Source of the DNA: Gammaproteobacteria bacterium
Lineage (GTDB): Bacteria > Pseudomonadota > Gammaproteobacteria > Steroidobacterales > SZUA-146
Direction: 5' to 3'
Assembly: GCA_013002925.1 (NCBI GenBank)
Contig: JABDLQ010000474.1
Span: forward strand, 1-8,216
Length of the DNA: 8,216 bases
Below, piece by piece: positions 1 to 6,639 of this stretch. Each line of letters opens with the position of its first letter. Position 1 is the first letter of the stretch. The notes below the pieces were generated by a model. That model made no database searches and had not been told where the DNA came from. It was given only the letters and a program-made list of their open reading frames with translations. The translations under genes were made by a program, and so were the position numbers.

Positions 1-747
1 GCGCATACCATTTTGGAAGACAGCGTGATGGTGGTGCCGGATGCCACTAAAGACCAGCGTTTTTTTGATAACCCGATGGTCATTGGCAAAATGCACGTGC
101 GCTTTTATGCCGGTGCGCCTTTGGTCAGCCGGGAGGGCCATAACCTGGGTACACTGTGCATTGTCGATACCATGCCACGTGAATTTTCCGCTGAAGACTG
201 CAAGAGTCTCAAGGACCTGGCCTCCATGGTCTCCGACGAACTTAACGTGTTTGTGGATGACCTTACCGGCCTGGCGAATCGGCGCGGCTTTAACATCGCT
301 GTGGATAATGCGCTCAACAATGCAAGCTACGGTACAAGGGACGCGGCGCTGGTGATGTTTGATCTGGATCAGTTTAAAAATATAAATGACCGTTATGGTC
401 ATTCTGCCGGGGATGAAGCGCTACGTTCATTTGCCGGACTCATGACAGAAGTGTTTCGTAAATCAGATGTTGTGTGCCGCCTCGGAGGTGATGAGTTCTG
501 CGTGCTGCTGGCAAATGCCACGGAAAGCATCGCCAGGCGGCGCATTGAGTTGCTAAGAAAAACGGTCCGGGAGGCAAACCGCAAAAGCAATTGGCCGTAC
601 AAACTAAAATTCAGTGCGGGTGTTTGTTCAATGACCAACCGTGTGGGTCAAATGTCCATTAATGACATTATCGAAAATGCCGATAGAAAACTTTATATGA
701 GCAAGGCACGTAAAAAGGCGGTCGCGACTGAGTCACGCGTCAACTGA
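1..747 (+). CDS. GAF-GGDEF diguanylate cyclase, 5' end cut by window
   Basis: This is the C-terminal 248 residues of a protein that makes the second messenger c-di-GMP from two GTP. The frame is open from base 1, so the true start lies outside the window; the TTG at 13 is internal. Visible residues 1-80 match the second half of a GAF sensor domain, with the motifs VVPDATKDQRFFDNP and GTLCIVD. A GGDEF domain starts at DLTGLANRRGF (nt 259-291). FDLDQFKNIND supplies the metal-binding Asp. The active-site GGDEF itself is intact at nt 484-498. RKSD stands five residues before it, the standard spacing of the RxxD product-inhibition site, so the enzyme is predicted to be active and feedback-inhibited. 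There is no EAL domain. It is probably cytoplasmic and the GAF ligand is unknown. No clear terminator follows. Confidence in the class is very high. Confidence 0.95.
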   Translation, partial: AHTILEDSVMVVPDATKDQRFFDNPMVIGKMHVRFYAGAPLVSREGHNLGTLCIVDTMPREFSAEDCKSLKDLASMVSDELNVFVDDLTGLANRRGFNIAVDNALNNASYGTRDAALVMFDLDQFKNINDRYGHSAGDEALRSFAGLMTEVFRKSDVVCRLGGDEFCVLLANATESIARRRIELLRKTVREANRKSNWPYKLKFSAGVCSMTNRVGQMSINDIIENADRKLYMSKARKKAVATESRVN

Positions 748-905
748 CTGGTACAGCCTGTCATTCCTGCGGTCGGCAGCCAGATAGCGCCTGCGGGATG
801 TTTTGCGGCTCGTTTTTGATGATGCCCCCAGGCCGGTAAAACAGGGCTGCTCGACCTCGATATGTTTTGATTCACCCGCTCTTTGGCATACCGATGTCGT
901 GCAGT

Positions 906-925
906 TTCAGCGTCCCTGCGCTGAA
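906..925. repeat. Inverted repeat, 7-bp arms, 6-base loop
   Basis: TTCAGCG (906-912) is the exact reverse complement of CGCTGAA (919-925), with TCCCTG between. It lies 10 bases from a second palindrome that shares the CAGCG core. No T-run follows, so it does not look like an intrinsic terminator of the upstream cyclase gene. It may be an operator, an RNA hairpin or a REP-like element; the role is unknown. Confidence 0.5.
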
Positions 926-934
926 CGGATTCAT

Positions 935-954
935 AACGCCTGATTATCAGCGTT
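935..954. repeat. Imperfect palindrome AACG-CTGAT/ATCAG-CGTT
   Basis: AACG (935-938) pairs with CGTT (951-954) and CTGAT (940-944) pairs with ATCAG (946-950), leaving C939 unpaired and T945 at the centre. With almost no loop it makes more sense as a DNA-binding site than as an RNA hairpin. It repeats the CAGCG core of the inverted repeat just upstream. No regulator can be named. Confidence 0.45.
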
Positions 955-1038
955 CTCATGTTGCCGGGTTTCTGTGCCTTTTTTCGTGTGCCGTTGTCTT
1001 CGTGTTTCGCTATCCCCGCGCTGTGACGTCTTTGTAAT

Positions 1039-1064
1039 CTGGTGTACCAGCGACCTGGTATATT
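1039..1064 (+). promoter_or_regulatory. Candidate extended -10 promoter with overlapping palindrome
   Basis: TGG followed by TATATT (1056-1064) fits an extended -10 element (TGn plus 5 of 6 matches to TATAAT). No good -35 is present at the normal distance, which extended -10 promoters can tolerate. The inverted repeat CTGGT-GT-ACCAG (1039-1050) lies just upstream, and its half-site CTGGT recurs inside the -10 element at 1055-1059. This suggests, but does not prove, a repressor site. It would drive the gene at 1236 with a leader of about 165 bases. Confidence 0.35.
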
Positions 1065-1235
1065 GATAATCCAACACCCGGAGACACCGGTTTTTGGCGG
1101 GTTGGTGATTTCAGGCAACGGCAAATCGTGGTTTAGACAGCCTGCACAGTGTAAATTGATGTTGCAAGCCGATCACCGGCGTAGCGCGCTAGTTGCGACA
1201 CCACCATGTTGTCAACAACCAAAGGAGCACAGCAC

Positions 1236-1769
1236 ATGGAACCGGCCACTTCTTCACCGTCTCAAAGCGCCGCAAACACACTGTTGTGGTGCCGGGTCCT
1301 GGCTGTGATGTGTGCATTGCTGGTCGCCATGAATGGCTGGCTGCTGATCCGATCCGGCGACAGCAACAAGATTACCGGAACCATTACCGCTCGGGAACTC
1401 AGAATAATTGATGATGCCGGAGAACTGGCTGTGCATCTGGTGGGCAACAAAGACACGGTGGGTGTGTATGTCAAGGATAAGGCACGGCGCGACCGCATAG
1501 CGCTTACCCATGACGGGGAGCAGACAGGTCTGTTTATCAAGGATAGCGATGGCCACTCCAGAGTGGGTATTGCACAGTTCGCCCACGGTGGCGGCGGTGT
1601 CGCACTGCATGGCGAAGACCTCAGGGGGGCGGCTGTGCTTTATTACAAAAACACTGGATCACTGTCATTCTATACACCAGACGGACAACTCGGCGCGCGC
1701 TTTCCATCATCGGCAACCCCCCAAATCTCTGCAGCGGAGAAAGACGGGTCAAAAGATCCGGGCGGCTGA
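1236..1769 (+). CDS. Membrane-anchored beta-repeat protein of unknown function
   Basis: The protein has 177 residues and I do not recognise a named family. The start is ATG 1236, preceded 8 bases earlier by a strong ribosome-binding site AAAGGAG (1221-1227); the in-frame ATG at 1206 has none. A single hydrophobic segment (about residues 19-38) probably anchors it in the inner membrane. The rest, about residues 47-156, is hydrophilic and built from short beta-type repeats with a period near 22 residues: GVYVKD (76-81), GLFIKD (98-103), GVALHG (121-126) and SLSFYT (142-147), each followed by D/G/R-rich turns and another short strand. It resembles the 'xIrlvDedGkvrasL' repeat proteins seen in many bacteria, whose function is not known. 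Residues 157-177 are Ser/Lys/Asp-rich and probably disordered. It is likely monocistronic, because a promoter candidate separates it from the next gene. Confidence 0.75.
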   Translation: MEPATSSPSQSAANTLLWCRVLAVMCALLVAMNGWLLIRSGDSNKITGTITARELRIIDDAGELAVHLVGNKDTVGVYVKDKARRDRIALTHDGEQTGLFIKDSDGHSRVGIAQFAHGGGGVALHGEDLRGAAVLYYKNTGSLSFYTPDGQLGARFPSSATPQISAAEKDGSKDPGG

Positions 1770-1782
1770 CTATCGGCAAATG

Positions 1783-1811
1783 TTTAAGCGCATGAAATAA
1801 AAGAATATAAT
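1783..1811 (+). promoter_or_regulatory. Candidate sigma-70 promoter of the DUF4139 gene
   Basis: A perfect TATAAT -10 hexamer lies at 1806-1811. A weak -35 (TTTAAG, 1783-1788, 3 of 6 matches) sits 17 bases upstream. Transcription would begin near 1818 and leave a leader of about 98 bases before ATG 1916. The local sequence is AT-rich compared with its surroundings. Confidence 0.4.
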
Positions 1812-1863
1812 TAATCTGACAGAGCGAGCGCATAACGCGATTGCGAGTGATTTAACCCCATTT

Positions 1864-1876
1864 GCCCGGCCCGGGC
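1864..1876. repeat. GC-rich palindrome GCCCGG-C-CCGGGC in leader
   Basis: Perfect 6-bp arms surround a single C. In RNA it would fold as a 4-bp GCCC/GGGC stem with a 5-base loop. It lies downstream of the candidate promoter and 39 bases before the DUF4139 start codon. It is too short, and the following T-run too poor, for a convincing terminator; an operator or leader hairpin is possible. Confidence 0.35.
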
Positions 1877-1915
1877 GTTTATGTTGCTAACGCAGAACAT
1901 TATCGGAGCGACTCC

Positions 1916-3349
1916 ATGCAGAAATATGTCCCGTCTTTACCAGTGCTCGCCGCTATGTGTGCTATGGCCACCCCCACCCATGGCGACGAGATTCGTACTA
2001 CTCTCGCAGACCAGACGTCTGTCGCGGTGACGATCTACAACCAGAACCTGGCGCTTGTAAAAGATTCACGCGCAGTTACTTTACCCGGCGGTACCAATCA
2101 GCTCGCGTTTCGCGGAGTCAGCGCGCAAATGCGTCCCGAAACGGCATTGCTAAGAAACACTTCGGTAGCGGATAACCTTACCGTGCTGGAGCAAAACTTT
2201 GATTTTGATTTGTTAACGCCACAAAAACTGCTTGAAAAATACACGGGCAAGGATGTGCAGATTGTGCGGATGAACCCGGCAACCGGCAAGGAATCCACCG
2301 CAACCGCAAAAATCCTGAGTACCAACCAGGGAACCGTAGTCCGCATCGGCGACCGCATTGAGATAAATCCTTCGGGCCGCTATGTGTTTAGCAACGTGCC
2401 GGACACTCTGCGCGATGAACCAACGTTGTCGATTCTGCTTGAGAACAAATCGCGCAAAGCCCAGAACTACGAACTGAGCTATCTCACCGGTGGTTTGTCC
2501 TGGCAAGCCGATTATGTGGCAGAACTGAACAGCAAGGATGACGGATTGGATATTACCGGCTGGGTAACGCTTACCAATAACAGTGGTGCGGCCTACAATC
2601 GGGCAACCATGCAATTGGTTGCCGGTGACGTCAACCAGGTGCGGCCGCAGTTTGATCGTAATGTGCGCCGCGGGCTGGAAGAAATGAAAATGTCTGCCGC
2701 ACCGCAAATGGCGCAGGAAAGTCTGTTTGAATATCACCTTTACACTCTGGGGCGGCCGACCACGATCGCCGACAAGCAAACCAAACAGGTCTCACTGCTG
2801 ACAGCAAGCAATATTCCTGTAAAAAAAGAACTCGTACTGCAGGGAAGTAATTATTACTACGGCTCCAGTCACGGTGACATAGGGCAAAAAATAAAACTGG
2901 GCGTTTTTGTGCAGTTCGAAAACCGTGAAAAGGACGGCTTGGGTATACCACTGCCAAAGGGGGTGGTGCGGGTTTACAAGCGTGACTCGTCCGGCAATGC
3001 TCAATTTGTTGGCGAGGACAACATTGATCACACGCCCAACCTTGAAAGTGTGCGCCTGAAGCTGGGTGATGCCTTTGATGTGACCGCCAATAAAAAGCAA
3101 ACTGAATTCAAGGTGCGCGAACGAATTGTAAAACAGAATGTTTTTGATTCCAGCTATGAGATCGAAATCAAAAACGGTAAAAAAGAAAGTGTTAACGTGA
3201 TCATTCGTGAACCGATACCTGGTGACTGGACAATGCTCGAAGAGAGCGCGCGGCACGAAAAAGTGGCGGCCGGCACTGCGCAATGGCGGCTGTCGATTCC
3301 TGCCGGAAGTTCACGCAAGCTGACCTATACGGCGAGAGTCAAATATTAA
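1916..3349 (+). CDS. Exported DUF4139 domain protein
   Basis: The protein has 477 residues. ATG 1916 is chosen because GGAG (1905-1908) lies 7 bases upstream and because the protein then begins with a signal peptide: a short basic start, a hydrophobic stretch VLAAMCAMA, and a likely cleavage near THG (about residue 23). The mature protein is therefore probably periplasmic. From about residue 190 it shows the DUF4139 hallmark SYLTGGLSWQADYVAEL, then ITGWVTLTNNSGAAY and TMQLVAGDVN, and it ends in a beta-rich segment (EIEIKNGKKESVNVIIREP, LTYTARVKY). DUF4139 proteins are widespread and some are called mucoidy-inhibitor A-like, but no biochemical role is established for this form. The typical N-terminal coiled-coil/DUF4140 part of MuiA-type proteins is not evident. 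Its end overlaps the end of aroE on the other strand by 4 bases, with no terminator between them. Confidence 0.88.
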   Translation: MQKYVPSLPVLAAMCAMATPTHGDEIRTTLADQTSVAVTIYNQNLALVKDSRAVTLPGGTNQLAFRGVSAQMRPETALLRNTSVADNLTVLEQNFDFDLLTPQKLLEKYTGKDVQIVRMNPATGKESTATAKILSTNQGTVVRIGDRIEINPSGRYVFSNVPDTLRDEPTLSILLENKSRKAQNYELSYLTGGLSWQADYVAELNSKDDGLDITGWVTLTNNSGAAYNRATMQLVAGDVNQVRPQFDRNVRRGLEEMKMSAAPQMAQESLFEYHLYTLGRPTTIADKQTKQVSLLTASNIPVKKELVLQGSNYYYGSSHGDIGQKIKLGVFVQFENREKDGLGIPLPKGVVRVYKRDSSGNAQFVGEDNIDHTPNLESVRLKLGDAFDVTANKKQTEFKVRERIVKQNVFDSSYEIEIKNGKKESVNVIIREPIPGDWTMLEESARHEKVAAGTAQWRLSIPAGSSRKLTYTARVKY

Positions 3350-4197
3350 CGCGATGTGGAGCGGGCGGTGAGCTGCAACTGGCGTTGCAAGGTGGCGCGA
3401 ATTTCCTGCGTTTGCGGACGTAATCCATGCCAGATACGAAACGATTCGGCAGCTTGCTCGATGAGCATTCCAAGACCATCATGCGCCGCCAGCGCGCCGT
3501 GCGCCAATGCCCATTTCAGGAAGCTCTGAGCATTTTGACCGTACATCATGTCGTACGCAAGAGCGTTATGCAGGTAACGATGATCGAAATCCGGGCGACC
3601 ACCGGTAACGGATGCGCTGGTTGCATTGACGACTACGTCAAATGTCAATGACTTCCGGTATTGCGAGGGCAGCAAGGAAATCTCTCCGATATGAGAAAAC
3701 CTGCGGATAAGGTGTCGTGCTTTGGAAACGGTACGATTATGCAGATAAAGAGCATCAGGTGCAGTTTGTAGCAAGGATTCGAGACAGCCACGTGTGGCAC
3801 CTCCTGCACCGAGAACGAGCAGGCGAGTGCCCTGCAGCGGGCGTTTGAGATGATGCTCCAAATCAGTCACCAGACCGACACCATCGGTATTGTCGCCGTA
3901 CACGAGGTCACCATCAAAATATTGCAGAGTGTTGACTGCACCTGCATTCATGGCTTTGTTGCTGATCATATCGGCATAATCAAACGCGAGTTCCTTCAAT
4001 GGTGCAGTAACATTCAGGCCGGCCCCACCACTCACGAAAAACTGATTGACGGCATCTTCAAACTTACTCTGTGGCACGAGCATCCTGTCGTACTGAAGTG
4101 TGATGCCCGTTTGCCGGGCGTAGGCAGCATGAATCAGGGGCGACAGGCTATGTTCGATCGGGGCACCGATAACGGCATAGTGAGGAACGCGATCCAT
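3346..4197 (-). CDS. aroE: Shikimate dehydrogenase (NADP+)
   Basis: The enzyme reduces 3-dehydroshikimate to shikimate with NADPH, the fourth step of the shikimate pathway to aromatic amino acids and folate, in the cytoplasm. At 283 residues it has a normal AroE length. Visible motifs are VIGAPIEHSLSP (9-20, shikimate-binding serines), NVTAPLKE (62-69) with catalytic Lys68, GAVNT (86-90), GDNTDG (101-106) with catalytic Asp105, the Rossmann glycine motif GAGGATRG (130-137), NRT (154-156) typical of NADP preference, NATSA (191-195), and the C-terminal DGLGMLIEQAAESFRIW. The ATG lies 2 bases after the hemB stop codon, so it is almost certainly translated from a hemB-aroE message; the local ribosome-binding site is weak, which suggests translational coupling. 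It is a typical housekeeping copy with no missing key residue. Confidence 0.97.
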   Translation of the reverse strand: MDRVPHYAVIGAPIEHSLSPLIHAAYARQTGITLQYDRMLVPQSKFEDAVNQFFVSGGAGLNVTAPLKELAFDYADMISNKAMNAGAVNTLQYFDGDLVYGDNTDGVGLVTDLEHHLKRPLQGTRLLVLGAGGATRGCLESLLQTAPDALYLHNRTVSKARHLIRRFSHIGEISLLPSQYRKSLTFDVVVNATSASVTGGRPDFDHRYLHNALAYDMMYGQNAQSFLKWALAHGALAAHDGLGMLIEQAAESFRIWHGLRPQTQEIRATLQRQLQLTARSTSR

Positions 4198-4199
4198 GC

Positions 4200-5216
4200 T
4201 TAGCTGCGGGAGAGCAGATACTTTGCCACATCAGGCGCAAAATATGTCAGCACGGCGCTGGCGCCGGCGCGTTTAATGCCCAGCAGGGACTCCAGCATTA
4301 TCGCTTCCCTGTTTAGCCAGCCGTTACTGGCAGCAGCCATGATCATGCTGTACTCGCCGCTTACCTGGTAAGCCATCACAGGTATGGCAAATGATTCCCG
4401 TACTCGTCGGATCACGTCGAGATAAGGCATGGCCGGCTTGACCATGACCATGTCAGCCCCCTCGCTGATATCGAGTGCAACTTCTGTCAGGGCCTCGTTG
4501 CTGTTTGCCGGATCCATCTGGTAAGTGTGCTTATCCGCGCCCGCCAGGTTTGCAGCTGAACCTACAGCATCACGAAACGGGCCATAAAATGACGATGAGT
4601 ATTTTGCGGCATAGGCCAGAATCTGGGTATTGATGTGGCCCCTGCTTTCCAGGGCACCGCGTATTGCATCAATTCGGCCATCCATCATGTCCGATGGCGC
4701 AACCACATCTGCGCCAGCGTCGGCATGGGAAACGGCCTGGGCAACCAGTGCCTCCACCGTTTCGTCGTTCATGACATAGTTATTGTCGTCCACCAACCCG
4801 TCTTGCCCGTGCGTTGTGTACGGATCCAGTGCCACGTCAGTAATGATGCCAAGGTCAGGAAATTGTTGTTTGCAGTTGCGAATGCTGGTTTGCACCAGGC
4901 CGTCCGGATTCCAGGCTTCTTCAGCGTTCGCACTTTTGCCCTGCGAACCGATCACCGGAAAAAGTACCAGGGCCGGAATCTCAAGGGCCATGGCCTGTTC
5001 CGCCGCGCGCAATAGCTGGTCAGGGCCCAGGCGCTCGACACCGGGCATGGAAGGCACCGCCTGACGACCGGTCTGCTCTGAAATAAATACCGGCCAGATC
5101 AGGTCATTCACGGAAAGCCGCGTTTCGCCGACGAGTCGGCGTGAAAAGCGGTGGCGGCGCGTACGACGCATTCGGGTGCCTGGAAAAGCAGGGTTATGCA
5201 TAGCGTTTGTGTCCAT
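4200..5216 (-). CDS. hemB: Delta-aminolevulinic acid dehydratase (porphobilinogen synthase)
   Basis: The enzyme condenses two 5-aminolevulinate molecules into porphobilinogen, the first common tetrapyrrole step in haem synthesis, as a cytoplasmic oligomer. From ATG 5216 it has 338 residues; an in-frame TTG at 5222 and another ATG at 5201 are alternatives, and none has a strong ribosome-binding site. The two active-site lysines are present in AKYSSSFYGP and MVMVKPAMPYLD (Lys205 and Lys260 in this numbering; the latter forms the Schiff base). The metal loop reads DVALDPYTTHGQDG, so the cysteines of zinc-dependent enzymes are replaced, as in the magnesium-using Pseudomonas enzyme. APSDMMDGRI and YQVSGEYSMI are further family signatures. 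It leads a tight two-gene unit with aroE and is transcribed away from the sigma-factor gene. Confidence 0.97.
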   Translation of the reverse strand: MDTNAMHNPAFPGTRMRRTRRHRFSRRLVGETRLSVNDLIWPVFISEQTGRQAVPSMPGVERLGPDQLLRAAEQAMALEIPALVLFPVIGSQGKSANAEEAWNPDGLVQTSIRNCKQQFPDLGIITDVALDPYTTHGQDGLVDDNNYVMNDETVEALVAQAVSHADAGADVVAPSDMMDGRIDAIRGALESRGHINTQILAYAAKYSSSFYGPFRDAVGSAANLAGADKHTYQMDPANSNEALTEVALDISEGADMVMVKPAMPYLDVIRRVRESFAIPVMAYQVSGEYSMIMAAASNGWLNREAIMLESLLGIKRAGASAVLTYFAPDVAKYLLSRS

Positions 5217-5350
5217 GAACAAGTAACGGAGCCCATCAACCGCGATGGTTGCGGTTATTGGTAGGTGTCTGAAAAAATGTGACTTTCTGCTGAAATATCA
5301 TACCCGATTCAGGCAATCTGTGTAATATTCCCTCCATGAACAGGGTCATT
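5217..5350. promoter_or_regulatory. Divergent control region between hemB and ECF sigma gene
   Basis: Both genes must start transcription here. On the minus strand TATGAT (5298-5303) is a fair -10 for hemB, with a poor -35 (TTACAC, 5320-5325) 17 bases upstream. On the plus strand TATCAT (5296-5301) and TAATAT (5323-5328) are -10-like boxes without a good -35. A hairpin AACCGC/GCGGTT (5238-5243 with 5251-5256) would lie in the hemB leader. No clear ECF-type GGAAC box was found before the sigma gene, so autoregulation is not visible by eye. Confidence 0.35.
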
Positions 5351-5857
5351 ATGAATGACAAGGAACGCCGGCGCCGTTATGACAAGGTGGTCGGGCAATT
5401 CAGCCAGGATATGTTTCGCTACGCGTTCTGGTTGAGCCACGATCGGCAACTGGCAGAAGACGTGGTGCAGGATGCGATGTTGCGTGCCTGGAAGTCGCTC
5501 GATCAGTTGCAAGAGGACGGTGCCGCAAAATATTGGCTGTTTACCATTGTACGACGGGAGCACGCGCGATTTTATGAGCGTAAACGTCTGGAAACTGTAG
5601 ATATAGACACGCCGGGCCTGCATGATGAAAACCTGACCTGCGGTGGCTGGAATCATGATGTAGAAGCGGTGCGGGATGCGATGGGTGAATTGCCGCTGGA
5701 CTATCGTGAGCCGCTGGTGCTGCAGGTGTCCATGGGATATAGCGTCAAAGAGATCGCCAAACTGATGGAACTGGGTGAAGGAGCCGTATTAACGCGGTTG
5801 TTCCGCGCCAGAAAAAAACTCAAAAATATATTGCACGACAGTTACGGGGATGAGTGA
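5351..5857 (+). CDS. ECF-family RNA polymerase sigma factor
   Basis: The 168-residue protein has the two-domain layout of ECF (group 4) sigma factors, which redirect RNA polymerase to stress promoters. Region 2 spans about residues 18-82, with AEDVVQDAMLRAWKSL for core and -10 binding and AKYWLFTIVRREHARF after it. Region 4 spans about 104-160, with the helix-turn-helix YSVKEIAKLMELGEGAVLTR followed by LFRARKKLK for -35 recognition. No region 3 is present, as expected. ATG 5351 is preferred because AGGG (5342-5345) lies 5 bases upstream; ATG 5336, five codons earlier, has no such site. The next gene, 27 bases on, encodes a membrane anti-sigma factor, so this protein is probably held inactive at the membrane until a signal arrives. 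The likely target includes the HvfA-like gene downstream; that is inference. Confidence 0.93.
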   Translation: MNDKERRRRYDKVVGQFSQDMFRYAFWLSHDRQLAEDVVQDAMLRAWKSLDQLQEDGAAKYWLFTIVRREHARFYERKRLETVDIDTPGLHDENLTCGGWNHDVEAVRDAMGELPLDYREPLVLQVSMGYSVKEIAKLMELGEGAVLTRLFRARKKLKNILHDSYGDE

Positions 5858-5884
5858 ATACCGTACAGAGGAAAAAAAGTCGAT

Positions 5885-6604
5885 ATGAACTGCGAACAAT
5901 TTACACACCAGGTTGGCGCCGATCCGAATGCGATCAGCAGCGCTGTGCGGGAGCATATAGGGAGTTGCCAGCGCTGTAACGAGTTATTGCGGGAGCTACA
6001 GGCGTTTGATACGACGCTGAAGGTGGCCCTGGATGTGGATGTCCCTGATGGTCTTGGCGTTGTTCAGGGAGCGAAGGATAATGTCGTGGAGTTGCAGTCC
6101 CGGTCAGATGCTTCCCTGGTTGCAAAACGGCCGCAATGGCTGGCGGTAGCTGCCGTTGTGGTGCTTGGAATCGGCGTCAGCGTCGGTATTTGGTACAAAA
6201 GCATCACAGCGCCATTGCCACAGAGTCTCGTGGCACATGTACGCCATGAGCCACAATTGCTGGGACAAAACTGGTCCGTGGTGCCAGCAGCGCAGGTAGA
6301 GCAGGTTCTGAGCAAAGGTCGGGTGTCGCTAAACGGAGACATTGGTACCGTGAGACATGCGGGCTTATGCTATTTTCGCGGAAACAAAGTGGCACACGTT
6401 GTTGTCCATACTACCACCGGGCCTGTAACCGTGATGTTGCTGCCTGACGTGCCATTGCAAAATGCGGTGACATTTGAGGAAGACGGCCTGCAAGGCCTGA
6501 TGGTTCCCATCGGCAAAGGCAGTATTGCTGTGCTGGGTGACGATAGCGAGGCGCTGCCAAACGTACGGCAACGTGTTGCTGCTAATGTGGCGTGGAGCAT
6601 TTAA
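5885..6604 (+). CDS. DUF3379-type membrane anti-sigma factor
   Basis: The 239-residue protein matches the DUF3379 pattern: it starts MNCEQF, has a small Cys/His element, one membrane segment and a periplasmic domain. His24, Cys28 and Cys31 form the HxxxCxxC arrangement of zinc-binding anti-sigma domains. Residues 85-104 (WLAVAAVVVLGIGVSVGIWY) are the transmembrane helix, giving a cytoplasmic N-terminus and a periplasmic C-terminus. The periplasmic part holds conserved-looking segments HVRHEPQLL, RHAGLCYFRGNKVAHVVV and GPVTVMLLPDVP, with a single Cys162. Its place directly after the ECF sigma gene, and the zinc-type motif, support a role in binding that sigma factor and releasing it on an envelope signal. 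AGAGGA (5867-5872) is a ribosome-binding site with rather long spacing. The signal is unknown; metal or redox stress is an inference from the HvfA-like gene that follows. Confidence 0.85.
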   Translation: MNCEQFTHQVGADPNAISSAVREHIGSCQRCNELLRELQAFDTTLKVALDVDVPDGLGVVQGAKDNVVELQSRSDASLVAKRPQWLAVAAVVVLGIGVSVGIWYKSITAPLPQSLVAHVRHEPQLLGQNWSVVPAAQVEQVLSKGRVSLNGDIGTVRHAGLCYFRGNKVAHVVVHTTTGPVTVMLLPDVPLQNAVTFEEDGLQGLMVPIGKGSIAVLGDDSEALPNVRQRVAANVAWSI

Positions 6605-6623
6605 AGACTAGTTCAATTTAACC

Positions 6624-6639
6624 GGAACGCCTGCGTTCC
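6624..6639. promoter_or_regulatory. Perfect inverted repeat GGAACGC-CT-GCGTTCC before the HvfA-like gene
   Basis: Seven-base arms (6624-6630 and 6633-6639) surround CT, 19 bases after the anti-sigma stop codon and 22 before the HvfA-like start. In RNA it could form a 6-bp GC-rich stem with a 4-base loop that separates the two cistrons. The left arm begins GGAAC, the usual -35 core of many ECF promoters, but a matching CGTT at 6646-6649 would start transcription inside the ribosome-binding site. Use as an ordinary promoter is therefore doubtful. An operator or an mRNA processing or stability hairpin is equally possible. Confidence 0.45.

Larger units (their letters stand above)
748..1235. other. 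Gene-free intergenic stretch with palindromes
   Basis: This stretch of 488 bases has no convincing coding sequence on either strand. A long minus-strand frame (693-1124) has Arg/Pro/Ser-rich, low-quality composition and overlaps the cyclase gene. The stretch does hold two adjacent inverted repeats (906-925, 935-954), a promoter candidate (1039-1064) and a leader of about 165 bases before the next gene. In that leader CCAAC at 1071-1075 can pair with GTTGG at 1101-1105. No tRNA or riboswitch core was recognised. Confidence 0.6.

Noticed and set aside
693..1124. Minus-strand frame of 143 codons over the gene-free stretch
   Set aside because: It overlaps the end of the cyclase gene, has Arg/Pro/Ser-rich composition and shows no recognisable domain or good ribosome-binding site.
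1071..1235. c-di-GMP (GEMM) riboswitch in the long leader, suggested by the nearby diguanylate cyclase
   Set aside because: The conserved GEMM core is not present; only a weak bulged stem could be drawn.
5217..5222. TTG 5222 as the hemB start
   Set aside because: It adds only two residues, has no ribosome-binding site, and ATG 5216 gives a length close to the Pseudomonas HemB.
5336..5350. ATG 5336 as the sigma factor start
   Set aside because: No ribosome-binding site precedes it, while ATG 5351 has AGGG at a good distance; the five extra residues add nothing to the domain.
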